Shown: one piece after another, positions 14,782 to 23,271 of the stretch | Numbering within the stretch: position 1 is the stretch's first letter | Layout: every line of letters starts with the position of its first letter | Made by a program: the position numbers and the translations under genes | Source of the DNA: DATGKG01 sp963783145 | GTDB lineage: Bacteria; Desulfobacterota; Binatia; Binatales; Binataceae | Length of the DNA stretch: 64,000 nucleotides | NCBI GenBank assembly: GCA_963783145.1 | Contig: CAWAMM010000003.1 | Location: 310,001 to 374,000 of the forward strand | Reading direction: 5' to 3' | The notes under the pieces: generated by a model | What the model saw: only the letters and a program-made list of their open reading frames with translations | Database searches by the model: none | Told to the model about the DNA's origin: nothing

Positions 14782-15663
14782 ATGGAGTCGAAGCAACCTC
14801 GCGCGAGTATTTCTATAGGCGGGCGGACCGGCGTGACCGCCGTTTTCGGAGATCCCGTCGAGCATTCGATGTCGCCGGCGATGCACAATGCGGCCTACGC
14901 GGCGCTCTGGATGGATCGCGTGTATCTCGCGTTTCATATCCCGCCGCAAAATTTCCGCGCCGCGATTCACGCGATAACCGCGCTGGGCATCCTGGGCGTG
15001 AATCTCACCGTGCCGCACAAGGAAGTCGCCGCCCGGATGCTCAAGCATCTGAGCGCCGAGGCGAAGCTGCTACGGGCCGTCAATTGCGTCATCAATGATC
15101 GCGGCAAGTTGCGCGGTGACAACACCGATGCGCGCGGGCTGGAGGCCGACCTGCGCGCACTCGGCGTCGAGCTCCGATCGCGGCCGGCGATTGTGATCGG
15201 CGCGGGAGGCGCCGCCGCATCCGCGATCCTCGCATGCTCCCGGATCGGCGCGAAGCGAATCGTCATCGCGAATCGCACCCGTTCCCGCGCGGTGAGTCTG
15301 GCACGGCGCTTCCATTCCTCGCGCATCGAGCTGATCCCGGAGGGCCTCGATGCTCTGACCGATGCCGCGCTTCTCGCCGACGCCGCACTGGTTCTAAATG
15401 CGACCTCGATGGGCCTGACAACCGGGGCCTTCGCGCCGCTCGACTATGCCGCGACCCCCTCCGACTGCTTCTTTTACGACCTCATCTATCGCGCTGAGCC
15501 TACGCCGTTTCTGCGCGGGGCGATCGCGCTCGACCGGCCGCATGCTGACGGCGCGGGGATGCTGATAAATCAGGGCGAACTGGCGTTCGAGCTATTCAAT
15601 CGCGTCCCGCCGCCACCCGGGGTGATGCGCCACGCGCTGCTGGAGCGTCTCGGCCGCGTTTGA
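14782..15663 (+). CDS. aroE: Shikimate dehydrogenase
   Basis: A 293-residue NADP-dependent enzyme that reduces 3-dehydroshikimate to shikimate in the chorismate pathway. The N-terminal substrate domain shows GDPVEHSMSPAMHNAA, with the shikimate-binding serines, and NLTVPHKE with the catalytic lysine. The dinucleotide-binding loop is VIGAGGAAASA and the NADP motif is IANRTRSRA. The C-terminal region includes DGAGMLINQGELAFELF. The gene is coupled to pyrE. Confidence 0.96.
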   Translation: MESKQPRASISIGGRTGVTAVFGDPVEHSMSPAMHNAAYAALWMDRVYLAFHIPPQNFRAAIHAITALGILGVNLTVPHKEVAARMLKHLSAEAKLLRAVNCVINDRGKLRGDNTDARGLEADLRALGVELRSRPAIVIGAGGAAASAILACSRIGAKRIVIANRTRSRAVSLARRFHSSRIELIPEGLDALTDAALLADAALVLNATSMGLTTGAFAPLDYAATPSDCFFYDLIYRAEPTPFLRGAIALDRPHADGAGMLINQGELAFELFNRVPPPPGVMRHALLERLGRV

Positions 15664-15742
15664 CGGCGCGCTAGCTCCAAGCGTGGCAAAGCACTAGATT
15701 CGGCATCGCCTCCACCGAAGGTGGAATAACGGGGAGTCTCGG

Positions 15743-16411
15743 ATGAAGGGCTCGTCCGCAATCGGCGTTGAAGACGTTGCCGACTACTTGGGCAGGCTTG
15801 GGGTCCTGCTCGAAAGCGATCGCGTCTTTCCAAGCATCACCGGGATCATGGTGCGCGAACCGATCAAGGGTTCGTGGTGGTCGCATCCGATGGCGAATGA
15901 GATCTACCTGCTCAGCCGGCGGCTCATTCACCATGACGACGCGCTATGCCTGAAGTTGCTCTCCAACAAGAGCACCTTCGTTCATCGGCGGCTGTGGCCG
16001 GAGCTGATCGCGATCGGCACCGCCCAGGAGTCATGGCAGCTCGACGCGTTACCCAGTTCGGCAAAATCGATGCTGACCAAAGTCGAGGAGCGCGGCCGCC
16101 TTCGGATCGACGAGCTCAAAAGCGCGCGCACCACGAAGGAAAAAGGCGCCGATGCGCGAGCCCTGGAGTTGCGGCTGCTGGTGTTCGCCGAGGACGTCCA
16201 CACCGCCTCGGGTGCGCATGTGAAAAGAATCGAGACGTGGGAGCATTGGGCCTGGCGCACCGGTTTTCACATCCAGGTGCTGCCGACTCCTGAACACGCA
16301 CAGCAAGAATTCGCGCGCATCGTTGAGGGACTCAACCACCAGTTCGGCGCCGAGGCGAAGCTGCCGTGGCAGCATAAGAAGGTCACCCGGCGTCATCGCG
16401 TGAAGGCGTAA
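15743..16411 (+). CDS. Uncharacterised protein, 222 residues
   Basis: A soluble basic protein that I cannot assign to a characterised family. Visible features are KGSWWSHPMANEIYLL, FVHRRLWPELIAIG, a charged segment around residues 110-140, WEHWAWRTGF, and a lysine/arginine-rich tail (HKKVTRRHRV). The WWSHP and FVHRRLWP motifs recall small hypothetical proteins I associate with winged-helix-like nucleic-acid binders, but no function is claimed. The ATG at 15743 follows aroE by about 80 bases. Codon use looks like its neighbours and the frame is intact, so it is likely a real gene. Confidence 0.75.
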   Translation: MKGSSAIGVEDVADYLGRLGVLLESDRVFPSITGIMVREPIKGSWWSHPMANEIYLLSRRLIHHDDALCLKLLSNKSTFVHRRLWPELIAIGTAQESWQLDALPSSAKSMLTKVEERGRLRIDELKSARTTKEKGADARALELRLLVFAEDVHTASGAHVKRIETWEHWAWRTGFHIQVLPTPEHAQQEFARIVEGLNHQFGAEAKLPWQHKKVTRRHRVKA

Positions 16412-16413
16412 GC

Positions 16414-16825
16414 ATGCTTCCAGGGTCCATCAATCAGGTGTCGATCAGCGTCAGCGATTGACCAAGGCGATGGAGTTCTTCAAGCCGCGGCTGGAATTCC
16501 TTCGCTATCACATCGGCGAGCTCATCCAGGATCCCAACGGCCAGCATCTTACCTCAATGTCAATTCCGGGAACGGTGACGCGGTCAATATTTGGGAGGCG
16601 AACCCGAGCTCGCGGCGCATCGGTTCGAGGTCTACGAGGTAGGCCTCCATCATCTGGCATTCAACACCGAGACTCATGAGCAGGTCGATCAGGCGTATGA
16701 GCTGGTGAAGCGACTCGGCGGGGAAATCCTCGATGGCCCGGCGGGGTTTCCGTACCGCGGTCCGGACGGATATCTACAGCGACCAGTTCGCGCTCCGTCG
16801 CGAGTATGGCTGGTATCGGTATTAA
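16414..16825 (+). pseudogene. Decayed VOC (glyoxalase/bleomycin-resistance) family gene
   Basis: A glyoxalase-like sequence can be pieced together only by changing frame several times: MLPGSINQVSISVSD, then LTKAMEFFKPRLEFL, then NVNSGNGDAVNIWEAN, then PELAAHRFEVYEVGLHHLAF and VKRLGGEILDGP, and finally YSDQFALRREYGWYRY before a TAA ending at 16825. VOC proteins have this beta-alpha-beta-beta-beta pattern and a length of about 130 residues. At least four one-base frame changes within 410 bases argue for real decay rather than one sequencing error. The GTG/TTG/ATG-initiated fragments inside it should not be annotated as genes. Confidence 0.75.
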
Positions 16826-16867
16826 AGCCACCTGAGCGGGCCCGGGCATCATTCACCACCGTTTCAC

Positions 16868-16923
16868 TCACCTTCGAGATTGAGTAGCCTAGCGACGAAT
16901 CTTTCGCTCGATCTCGAAGGTGA
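16868..16923 (+). promoter_or_regulatory. Hairpin covering the ribosome-binding site of the peroxiredoxin gene
   Basis: Two 17-base arms, 16868-16884 and 16907-16923, are complementary over their whole length with one G-U pair, separated by a 22-base loop. The right arm contains GAAGG (16916-16920), the probable Shine-Dalgarno sequence for the ATG at 16926, paired to CCTTC in the left arm. Such a stem in the mRNA would hide the ribosome-binding site, so it could act as a thermometer-type or protein-controlled translational switch. No T tract follows, so it is not an intrinsic terminator. Confidence 0.55.
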
Positions 16924-16925
16924 CG

Positions 16926-17453
16926 ATGCTGGGACCCGGAGATACTGCCCCCGATTTCGAACTCCCCTCCGCACTCAAGGGACGCGTCTCGACGATTCGT
17001 CTGCGCGACCTCCGCACCGATTTAATCGCAGTATTCTTTTATCCGCGTGACTTTTCCTTCATTTGTCCGACCGAGGTCACCGGATTCAACCAGGCGCTGC
17101 CGTCCTTCGATGCGGCCGGCTGCTCGGTGCTCGGCATCAGTGGCGACAGCGTCGAGAGCCATATCAAATGGGCCGAGGAACTCGGCGGTATCGGCTATCC
17201 GCTGCTCTCCGATGCCGACGGCAAAGTCGCGCGCGCGTACGGCATCTACGATGAGAAGGAAAAAGTGCCCATCCGGGCGACCTTCGTGATGCGCAAGGAT
17301 CGCGTCGTCGTGCACGCGATCGCGTGTCCGCTCAACGTGGGCCGCAGCGTAAGCGATACGCTGCGGGTGGTGCAGGCAATCGGCACCGGCCAGATGTGTC
17401 CCGCCGAATGGAAACCGGGCATGGAGCTCGGCCCCGCCGATCGTAAATTCTAG
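16926..17453 (+). CDS. Peroxiredoxin, AhpC/Prx1 type
   Basis: A 175-residue typical 2-Cys peroxiredoxin. The peroxidatic cysteine is about C47 in FSFICPTE, and the resolving cysteine is about C158 in GQMCPAEWKPG. It reduces hydrogen peroxide and organic peroxides in the cytoplasm at the expense of a thioredoxin-like reductant. The ATG at 16926 is preferred because GAAGG lies five bases upstream; a GTG at 16920 would overlap that site. No AhpF or thioredoxin reductase gene is nearby. The ribosome-binding site is buried in a predicted hairpin at 16868-16923. Confidence 0.93.
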   Translation: MLGPGDTAPDFELPSALKGRVSTIRLRDLRTDLIAVFFYPRDFSFICPTEVTGFNQALPSFDAAGCSVLGISGDSVESHIKWAEELGGIGYPLLSDADGKVARAYGIYDEKEKVPIRATFVMRKDRVVVHAIACPLNVGRSVSDTLRVVQAIGTGQMCPAEWKPGMELGPADRKF

Positions 17454-17478
17454 TTGAAGCCGCCGCAGGACGACGAAG

Positions 17479-18201
17479 TTGCCGATCGATCCAGCCGAAA
17501 AACGCAAAGTCTTCGAGCGCCTTTCCAGCGTGCGAGGGATCGTCTTCGGAGTGCAGGACGGCGTGCTGACCACCGCCGGCGTGCTATGCGGTCTGAGTGG
17601 CGCGGTCTCCAATCACAAGCAGATCGTTCTCGCTGCGCTGGCTTCCACCGCGGCCGGCGCGCTCTCGATGGGCGCCGGCGCGTATCTGGGCGGGCACGCT
17701 GAAGCAGCGATCCTCACCGCGGAGCTGGAACAGGCCCGGCGCGAATCCGAGGCGCATCCGTACGTCATCCAGGAAAGTCTGCTCGAGCAGCTATCGAAGG
17801 AGGGGCTCAACCGCGATTTGGCATATCGGGTGGTGAAGCTGCTCAGCACCTCGCAACAGGTGCTCATCAACACCGCTGAGCAAAAGGTTTACGGCCTCGC
17901 GAGCGGCCTGCTGGCGAATCCAGTCACCGACGGCATTGTGATGGGTATCGCGTTTATGGTCGGCGCGCTGGTGCCGCTGCTACCATACTTTTTTATTCAG
18001 AGTGCGCGCCAGGGGCTCATCGCTGCGATGGCAGCGACCGCGGCGGTTCTTTTCATCGTTGGATATTCTGAAGGCGTGATGGCGCGTCGCACGCAACGAT
18101 GGCGCTCGGGGATCCGCTTCCTCGCGATCGCGATGAGCGCGGCGGCCGCTGGTTATCTCATCGGGTTGGCGATTTCCCCATTGGGCTCCGTCGCAGGCTA
18201 G
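17479..18201 (+). CDS. VIT1/CCC1-family transporter
   Basis: A 240-residue membrane protein of the vacuolar iron transporter family, probably moving ferrous iron or manganese. The signature FGVQDGVLTTAGVLCGLSGA is near the N-terminus, followed by a second segment ending MGAGAYLGGHAE, then a charged cytoplasmic helical domain (about residues 70-130) and three C-terminal membrane segments. The start is a TTG at 17479 with AGGA eight bases upstream; no nearer ATG exists in frame. It lies 25 bases after the peroxiredoxin gene, so joint expression would link iron handling with peroxide defence (inference). Confidence 0.9.
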   Translation: MPIDPAEKRKVFERLSSVRGIVFGVQDGVLTTAGVLCGLSGAVSNHKQIVLAALASTAAGALSMGAGAYLGGHAEAAILTAELEQARRESEAHPYVIQESLLEQLSKEGLNRDLAYRVVKLLSTSQQVLINTAEQKVYGLASGLLANPVTDGIVMGIAFMVGALVPLLPYFFIQSARQGLIAAMAATAAVLFIVGYSEGVMARRTQRWRSGIRFLAIAMSAAAAGYLIGLAISPLGSVAG

Positions 18202-18208
18202 CATCATC

Positions 18209-18460
18209 GTGCATCGATATTCGTCCGTCGCCGCTTTCCTCGCGCATTATCAAACCCTGCGAAAGATTCCCGCGTCCTCGCGGACCGAGGACGATCGCAA
18301 GCGCCTCGAAGCGATCGAGCTGTTGCTGGGAGTCTTACGGCCCGAGGAGCGCGAAGCGATCACCTCCGATTCCAATGATCCCGCAGTCGCGCGGCATCGT
18401 GAACGAGCATCACTACGACTACGACGCGAGCTCACCGCGCGTGGGGCGCTCGATGCGTAG
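18209..18460 (+). CDS. Small conserved-looking hypothetical protein
   Basis: 83 residues from a GTG at 18209, seven bases after the transporter stop. It is highly charged and helical, with HRYSSVAAFLAHYQTLRK at the N-terminus, a segment RLEAIELLLGVLRPEERE in the middle and an arginine-rich C-terminus (RERASLRLRRELTARG). The spacing of charged and hydrophobic residues looks protein-like. I do not recognise a function. The tight spacing suggests it is the last gene of the peroxiredoxin-transporter operon. Confidence 0.6.
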   Translation: MHRYSSVAAFLAHYQTLRKIPASSRTEDDRKRLEAIELLLGVLRPEEREAITSDSNDPAVARHRERASLRLRRELTARGALDA

Positions 18461-18485
18461 CAGCGTGATGGCCGCCTTCCTTTTT

Positions 18486-18529
18486 CCCTCTCCAGTAGGG
18501 AGAGGGTGGCGCTACTGCGCCGGGTGAGG
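18486..18529. repeat. Palindromic intergenic repeat
   Basis: CCCTCTCC-AGTA-GGAGAGGG forms a perfect 8-bp stem (with one extra G), followed by GTGGCGC and GGGTGAGG. It belongs with the elements at 36542, 56451 and 62855. It lies directly upstream of the permease start at 18536, and a false GTG start at 18506 falls inside it. Confidence 0.7.
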
Positions 18530-18535
18530 TCGACG

Positions 18536-19465
18536 ATGCTGCCCTATCTCATTCGGCGAATTTTCTTCGGCGTCTTCGTGCTGCTCGGGACCTCGCTGAT
18601 CACTTTTGCGATCGCATTCATGGTCCCCGCCGATCCCGCGGTCGCGATGGCGGGTGCGAAGGCCGACCCGCATACCCTCGCCACCATTCGCCATCAACTT
18701 CATCTCGATGAGCCCATCTACGTGCAATACGGCGACTACCTCGCGCGCGCGCTCCACGGCGACCTCGGCAGATCATACATCCGGCGCGAAAGCGTGACGC
18801 GCCTCATCGTGTCGCGATTCCCCGCGACCGCGCTGCTCGCGGTGTGTGCGATGGCGCTTTCGCTGATCCTCGGAATCGCGATGGGACTGGTCGCCGCCGC
18901 CTATCGAGATCGTGCGGTCGACAACTCGCTGCTGGTCGCGTCGCTCGCGATGGTATCGATGCCGGTGTTCTGGCTCGGCACGATGTTACTGATCGCGGCG
19001 GCGACCTTTACCCGGAGCATTCCGCTCGGCGGGCTCGCAGGATGGAAGAGCCTGATTCTGCCGACGGTCACGCTCGCGCTCGGCTCGGCGGGCTACTACT
19101 CGCGCATCCTGCACACCAACCTGTGCGACGCGATGGAGCAGGAGTACGTTCGCACCGCGATCGGAAAAGGGCTCTCGCGGGCGCACGCGATGATCAAACA
19201 TGCGATGGCCAACGCGCTGCTGCCGTTGGTCACGCTGGCCGGCCTCGACCTCGCGGGATTGCTGAGCGGCGTGGTGCTGACCGAGACGGTTTTCAACTGG
19301 CCGGGGCTCGGGCGGCTCGCATATGAGGCGGTTTTCAGCCTCGACATTCCGCTGATCATGGGCACCGTGCTGTTTTCCGCGTTCCTCATCGTGATCGCGA
19401 ATCTGCTCGTCGACCTGATGTACGCGTGGCTCGATCCACGCATTCGGCTGGAGCAAATCGGTTGA
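18536..19465 (+). CDS. Peptide/nickel-type ABC transporter permease (DppB-like)
   Basis: About 309 residues with six membrane segments. The N-terminus MLPYLIRRIFFGVFVLLGTS is typical of DppB/OppB proteins, as are the LGIAMG segment and the EAA-type loop (EYVRTAIGKGLSRAHAMIKHAM) that docks on the ATPase. The ATG at 18536 is preferred over a GTG at 18506 because GAGGT lies five bases upstream and the earlier start falls in a palindromic repeat. It forms an operon with the second permease and the binding protein. No ATPase genes follow, so the transporter must borrow ATPases encoded elsewhere. Confidence 0.93.
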   Translation: MLPYLIRRIFFGVFVLLGTSLITFAIAFMVPADPAVAMAGAKADPHTLATIRHQLHLDEPIYVQYGDYLARALHGDLGRSYIRRESVTRLIVSRFPATALLAVCAMALSLILGIAMGLVAAAYRDRAVDNSLLVASLAMVSMPVFWLGTMLLIAAATFTRSIPLGGLAGWKSLILPTVTLALGSAGYYSRILHTNLCDAMEQEYVRTAIGKGLSRAHAMIKHAMANALLPLVTLAGLDLAGLLSGVVLTETVFNWPGLGRLAYEAVFSLDIPLIMGTVLFSAFLIVIANLLVDLMYAWLDPRIRLEQIG

Positions 19466-20271
19466 AGGCGCGCGCCAATGCGATGGAGATTGTCGGCGCC
19501 GCAATGGTGGTCAGCCTGATCTTCGTTGCGCTGTTCGCGCCGGTCCTCGCACCGCATGATCCAACCCGCGCGGTCGCCAACAGCTTTGGCGATCCATGGC
19601 CGCCATCGTGGAAGTTTCCGCTCGGCACCGACGCGCTGGGACGCGACATTCTCTCGCGAATCATTTACGGCGCGCAGATTTCGCTCGAAGTCGGAATCGC
19701 GGCGATGGTCGTCACGATGACCATTGGGGTCGCGATTGGACTCAGCGCGGGATTCTTCGGCGGGAAAGTCGATTTCGTCCTGATGCGCTTCACCGACATC
19801 ATGCTGACGCTGCCGGGCCTGCTGCTTGCGATGGCGCTGGTATCGGTGCTCGGTCCCAGCATTCGCAGCATACTTATCGTGATCGGAATCGTCTCGTGGA
19901 CGTCGATTGCACGGGTGGTACGCGCCGAGGCGCTCTCGATGTCGCAGCGCGATTTTGTAACTGCTGCGCGTGCGCTCGGTGCGCCATCCCAGCGACTGAT
20001 CGTGCGGCACCTGCTTCCAAACGTCGCGCCGACGATCATCGTGATGGCGGCGCTGGGCACCTCGGGCACGCTGCTGCTCGACGCGGCGCTGAGCTTCCTC
20101 GGCCTCGGAGTGCCGCCGCCGACTCCCAGTTGGGGGCGCATGATCGAAGAGGCGACCATTTATTTTCGGGTCGCGCCGTGGCTCGCGACGTTTCCCGGCC
20201 TCGCGATTTTCTACGCGGTGCTCGGTTTCAACCTCCTCGGCTACGGCGTACTGAGGCGCCGCGCGCGATGA
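19462..20271 (+). CDS. Peptide/nickel-type ABC transporter permease (DppC-like)
   Basis: About 269 residues with six hydrophobic segments. DppC/OppC features include the N-terminal segment VLAPHDPTRAV, FPLGTDALGRDILSRIIYGA, and the ATPase-docking loop SQRDFVTAARALGAPSQRLI. A TTG at 19462 overlaps the stop of the first permease gene by four bases and is taken as the start; an ATG at 19483 and a GTG at 19426 are alternatives. It should pair with the upstream DppB-like protein to form the membrane channel. Confidence 0.92.
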   Translation: MKARANAMEIVGAAMVVSLIFVALFAPVLAPHDPTRAVANSFGDPWPPSWKFPLGTDALGRDILSRIIYGAQISLEVGIAAMVVTMTIGVAIGLSAGFFGGKVDFVLMRFTDIMLTLPGLLLAMALVSVLGPSIRSILIVIGIVSWTSIARVVRAEALSMSQRDFVTAARALGAPSQRLIVRHLLPNVAPTIIVMAALGTSGTLLLDAALSFLGLGVPPPTPSWGRMIEEATIYFRVAPWLATFPGLAIFYAVLGFNLLGYGVLRRRAR

Positions 20272-21869
20272 AAAACTATCTCGTCGTCGCAGTGATGATG
20301 GCGCTGGCTCTCGGTTCGGGCTGCCGTCAGTCGGTGGACAATTTTGGATTTCCACCTGAGGCGACCGTGCTGCGCCTCGCCAGCAATGACGACGTGCCGA
20401 GCCTCGACCCGGCCGCCGGGTATGACACCGCGTCGTGGACCTTCGAGCAGGCGATTTTCGACACCTTGGTGCGCTACGGCGACGCCGACGTGGAGCTGCA
20501 TCCCGCGGTTGCAACGTCGTGGGAATCGTCGCCTGACGGGACCGTCTTCACCTTCCATTTGCGAAGCGATGTGCGCTTCAGTAACGGACGTTCCGTCACC
20601 GCGGCGGATTTTAAGTACGGAATCGAGCGCGTGATCGATCCCGCGACGCTGTCGAAGGGGATGGAGTACTACCAGGAAATCGCGGGCGCAGCAGACTTCG
20701 CGGCGCATCGCAAGCCACACGTCGATGGTATCGAGACGCCGGATCCTTACACGATGATTTTTCGCCTGACCGGGCCCGATCCGATCTTTCCCCACAAGCT
20801 GGCGATGCCGTTTGCCTCGGCGGTCCCGCGCGAGGTGGTCGAGAAGTGGGGCGAGGATTTTTCGAAGCATGTCGTCGGCAGTGGCGCGTTCAAACTGCGC
20901 GAATGGATCGGCGGCCAGCGCATCGTGCTGGAAAAGAATCCCTACTATTGGGTGAAGGGCCAGCCGCATCTCGACGGAGTTGCGGAACAGCTGGGAGTCA
21001 ATGTCGAGCTACAATGGCTCAAGTTCGAATCGAGTGAGATCGATGTCCTCGAATCGATTTCACCCTCCGAATTTCCTTACGTCATAAAGACGCCGGCGCT
21101 GCACGCGCTCACCCTCAACAAATCGACCGTGACGACTTCGTATCTCGGGATGAATTGCCAGATGCCGCCCTTCGACGATGTACGCGTGCGGCAGGCGTTT
21201 AACTACGCGGTCAACAAAGAGAAGCTGATCGAGGTGATCAACGGGCGCGGCATCGTTGCGCGCGGCGTGCTTCCCCCGAACCTGCCCGGCTACGATCCCG
21301 ACGTACGCGGCTACGACTACGATCCCGCGAAGGCGCGCGCGCTGCTGGAGGCGGCGCGTTTTCCACGCGACTTCAAACCCGCGCTGTGGTTTCGCTACGA
21401 TCAGACCTCAGAGATTCTGGCCGAATCGATTCAGCAAGACCTCGCGTTGGTCGGGGTCAACATCGAATTGAAGCCGATCGCATGGGGCCCGTTGCTCGAA
21501 GCGATTCGTCAGCCGAAAAACGTCGAGCTTTTTTCCAGCGCCTGGGAAGCGGATTTTCCCGACCCGGAAAATTTTCTCAGTGTGCTGCTGTCGCGCCAAC
21601 AATTCGGCTCCAACAACGATACCTTCTACACCAACCCCGAAGTCGAGAAGCTGCTCGGCGAGGCCGCGTTGATGACGGACTTCAAGAAGCGCTACGCCCT
21701 GTACGATCAGGCGCAGCAAATCATCGTCGCGGATGCGCCGTGGGTGTTCCTGATTCATCCGGTGAGCTACGTGATGCGCAAGCCGTGGGTCCACGACTAC
21801 ATCATGAATCCGATGCGACCGACGCGCTTCGAACCGATTTGGATGTCAAAGCGCCCGAGTGGCGACTAG
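20268..21869 (+). CDS. ABC transporter substrate-binding protein, family 5
   Basis: A 533-residue extracytoplasmic solute-binding protein. The start ATG at 20268 overlaps the DppC stop (ATGA). The N-terminus has a hydrophobic segment ending ALGSGCRQS, probably a lipoprotein signal with a less than ideal lipobox. Family 5 hallmarks are VPSLDPAAGYD, VATSWESSPDGTVFTFHLR, VRFSNGRSVTAADF, DVRVRQAFNYAVNKEKL and the C-terminal DAPWVFLIHP. Members bind peptides, nickel, opines or other compounds; the ligand is not evident. It completes a B-C-A operon lacking D and F ATPases. Confidence 0.94.
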   Translation: MKNYLVVAVMMALALGSGCRQSVDNFGFPPEATVLRLASNDDVPSLDPAAGYDTASWTFEQAIFDTLVRYGDADVELHPAVATSWESSPDGTVFTFHLRSDVRFSNGRSVTAADFKYGIERVIDPATLSKGMEYYQEIAGAADFAAHRKPHVDGIETPDPYTMIFRLTGPDPIFPHKLAMPFASAVPREVVEKWGEDFSKHVVGSGAFKLREWIGGQRIVLEKNPYYWVKGQPHLDGVAEQLGVNVELQWLKFESSEIDVLESISPSEFPYVIKTPALHALTLNKSTVTTSYLGMNCQMPPFDDVRVRQAFNYAVNKEKLIEVINGRGIVARGVLPPNLPGYDPDVRGYDYDPAKARALLEAARFPRDFKPALWFRYDQTSEILAESIQQDLALVGVNIELKPIAWGPLLEAIRQPKNVELFSSAWEADFPDPENFLSVLLSRQQFGSNNDTFYTNPEVEKLLGEAALMTDFKKRYALYDQAQQIIVADAPWVFLIHPVSYVMRKPWVHDYIMNPMRPTRFEPIWMSKRPSGD

Positions 21870-22876
21870 CCGGTCGCTTCCAGCGCGGTCAGTTCGCGGC
21901 TCGCGCGCGGCAGGAAGAACAGGCCGATCACGCCGTTGCAGAACATGAAGATGAAGTGCGCGGCGAGGCTGTAGGCGAGAATCCTCGCCGCGGGCGCGTT
22001 GCCGGAAAAAAACAGCAGCCACGCCGCCTGGCTGGTGCCCAGATGCGCGACACTGATCGGCAAAGCCGCGGCGAGAAACACCAGCGGCAGAAACAGCATC
22101 AGCTTGACGAACGGAATCGTGATCCCATACAGCGCGAGCGCGAAATACTGCGTCGCCACCGACGCGAGGAAGCTCGGCGCCTTGATCCCGAGCACGATCG
22201 CATAGTCGAGCGGCCGCGCCTTGAGGAAGGTTCCCGCGATCGACCCGGCGCGGCTGCTGATGATCCATTCGTTGAGCGAGGCGTTGCGGCGCGCCAGCGC
22301 AAACAGCGCGACAATCGCGAAGAGCAGCAGCCATGCGATCACATACGCGACGCGCAGGATCTTGACGATCTCGATCTGCGCGGGCGCGCTGGGACGGTAG
22401 AAGATCACCCCGAGTGTCGAAAAAAGAAACAGCTGGTAGATCTCCATCAGGGCGATGAACAGGATCGAGCCGAGTGCTTCGAGGAAGGGGATTTTGGCCT
22501 TGCGATAAAGATAGTACGCTACGCCGCCCTGCCCCAGGTTGGTGTTGATCAGCGCGAGCAGATACATGCTGGCGCGGATCGGCACGATATCGCGAAAGCG
22601 CATCGGCGCGTTGAAGCGGCGCACCACCCAGGTCAGGCAGATCGAATCGATCATCCAGTAGAACGCTGAGAAGGGGAGAAACACAGCGACGAATTTGAAG
22701 ACCGGCGCCTGCTTCAGCGCCTCGCCGACTTTCGCCATCGGGATGCGCCAGAAAATCAGCGCGAAGATCGCGATCGTGCCTACATAGGGTAGCGCTTTCC
22801 GCCAAATCGGCGTGCTGCGCGCTGACGGCACAGCGGCGTGCGGAGCGCTCGCGGCGGTAGCGGGTTCCGCGCTCAT
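21866..22876 (-). CDS. Lysylphosphatidylglycerol synthase-type transmembrane protein
   Basis: A 336-residue polytopic membrane protein with about eight hydrophobic segments, resembling the LPG-synthase transmembrane/flippase-like family (UPF0104). Visible family-like stretches are FWRIPMAKVGEAL, NTNLGQGGVAYYLYRK and LPISVAHLGTSQAAWL. It lacks the cytosolic aminoacyl-transferase domain of full MprF proteins, so it is more likely a lipid flippase or transport-related component. Its ATG overlaps the stop of the preceding dehydratase gene (ATGA at 22873-22876), so it is the third gene of a coupled minus-strand operon. Its 3' end overlaps the convergent binding-protein gene by four bases. Confidence 0.8.
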   Translation of the reverse strand: MSAEPATAASAPHAAVPSARSTPIWRKALPYVGTIAIFALIFWRIPMAKVGEALKQAPVFKFVAVFLPFSAFYWMIDSICLTWVVRRFNAPMRFRDIVPIRASMYLLALINTNLGQGGVAYYLYRKAKIPFLEALGSILFIALMEIYQLFLFSTLGVIFYRPSAPAQIEIVKILRVAYVIAWLLLFAIVALFALARRNASLNEWIISSRAGSIAGTFLKARPLDYAIVLGIKAPSFLASVATQYFALALYGITIPFVKLMLFLPLVFLAAALPISVAHLGTSQAAWLLFFSGNAPAARILAYSLAAHFIFMFCNGVIGLFFLPRASRELTALEATG

Positions 22877-23271
22877 GCGATCTTCTTCGGCACCCGCGCG
22901 GTTCCGGTCAGCACGCGCTCGCCGAGCTGATTCTCGGTCCAGACTTCGAGCTGAACTTGCGCCGCATCATCTATAGTGCGCGCGTGCATCGTGAGCGTGT
23001 CGCCATAGAAAACCGGCTTGATGAGGGCAGCCTGCAGGCGGCCACCGCGCAGAAAATCGATGCCGAATGCATCGAGGATGAAATTCGCCATCACCGCGTA
23101 GGTCTGCTCGCCCCCAGCGATCGGTGCGCGAAAGCCGGCCGTGCGCGCCGCGACGTCGTCGGTGTGGATGTTCACGCGCGGGGTGTGGCGCGGCGGACCC
23201 TCGACGGCCTTGTTGTATGCGTTCGCCGCGTCGGCATCGAGGAAGTACGGCTTCGACCTCAGTTCACTCAT
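22873..23271 (-). CDS. MaoC-like (hot-dog fold) dehydratase, second subunit
   Basis: 132 residues from the ATG at 23269-23271, overlapping the preceding gene's stop by four bases. The sequence NIHTDDVAARTAGFRAPIAGGEQTYAVMANF and GGRLQAALIKPVFYGDTLTMHA is of the MaoC/hydratase hot-dog type, followed by VWTENQLGERVLTGTARVP. These proteins hydrate or dehydrate acyl-CoA thioesters and often work as pairs. The upstream gene encodes the other half. A longer open frame reaching 23796 is a shadow of the neighbour. Confidence 0.83.
   Translation of the reverse strand: MSELRSKPYFLDADAANAYNKAVEGPPRHTPRVNIHTDDVAARTAGFRAPIAGGEQTYAVMANFILDAFGIDFLRGGRLQAALIKPVFYGDTLTMHARTIDDAAQVQLEVWTENQLGERVLTGTARVPKKIA

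Noticed and set aside
19096..20514. 472-codon minus-strand open frame across the permease genes
   Set aside because: Shadow of the DppB- and DppC-like genes; arginine-rich without domains.
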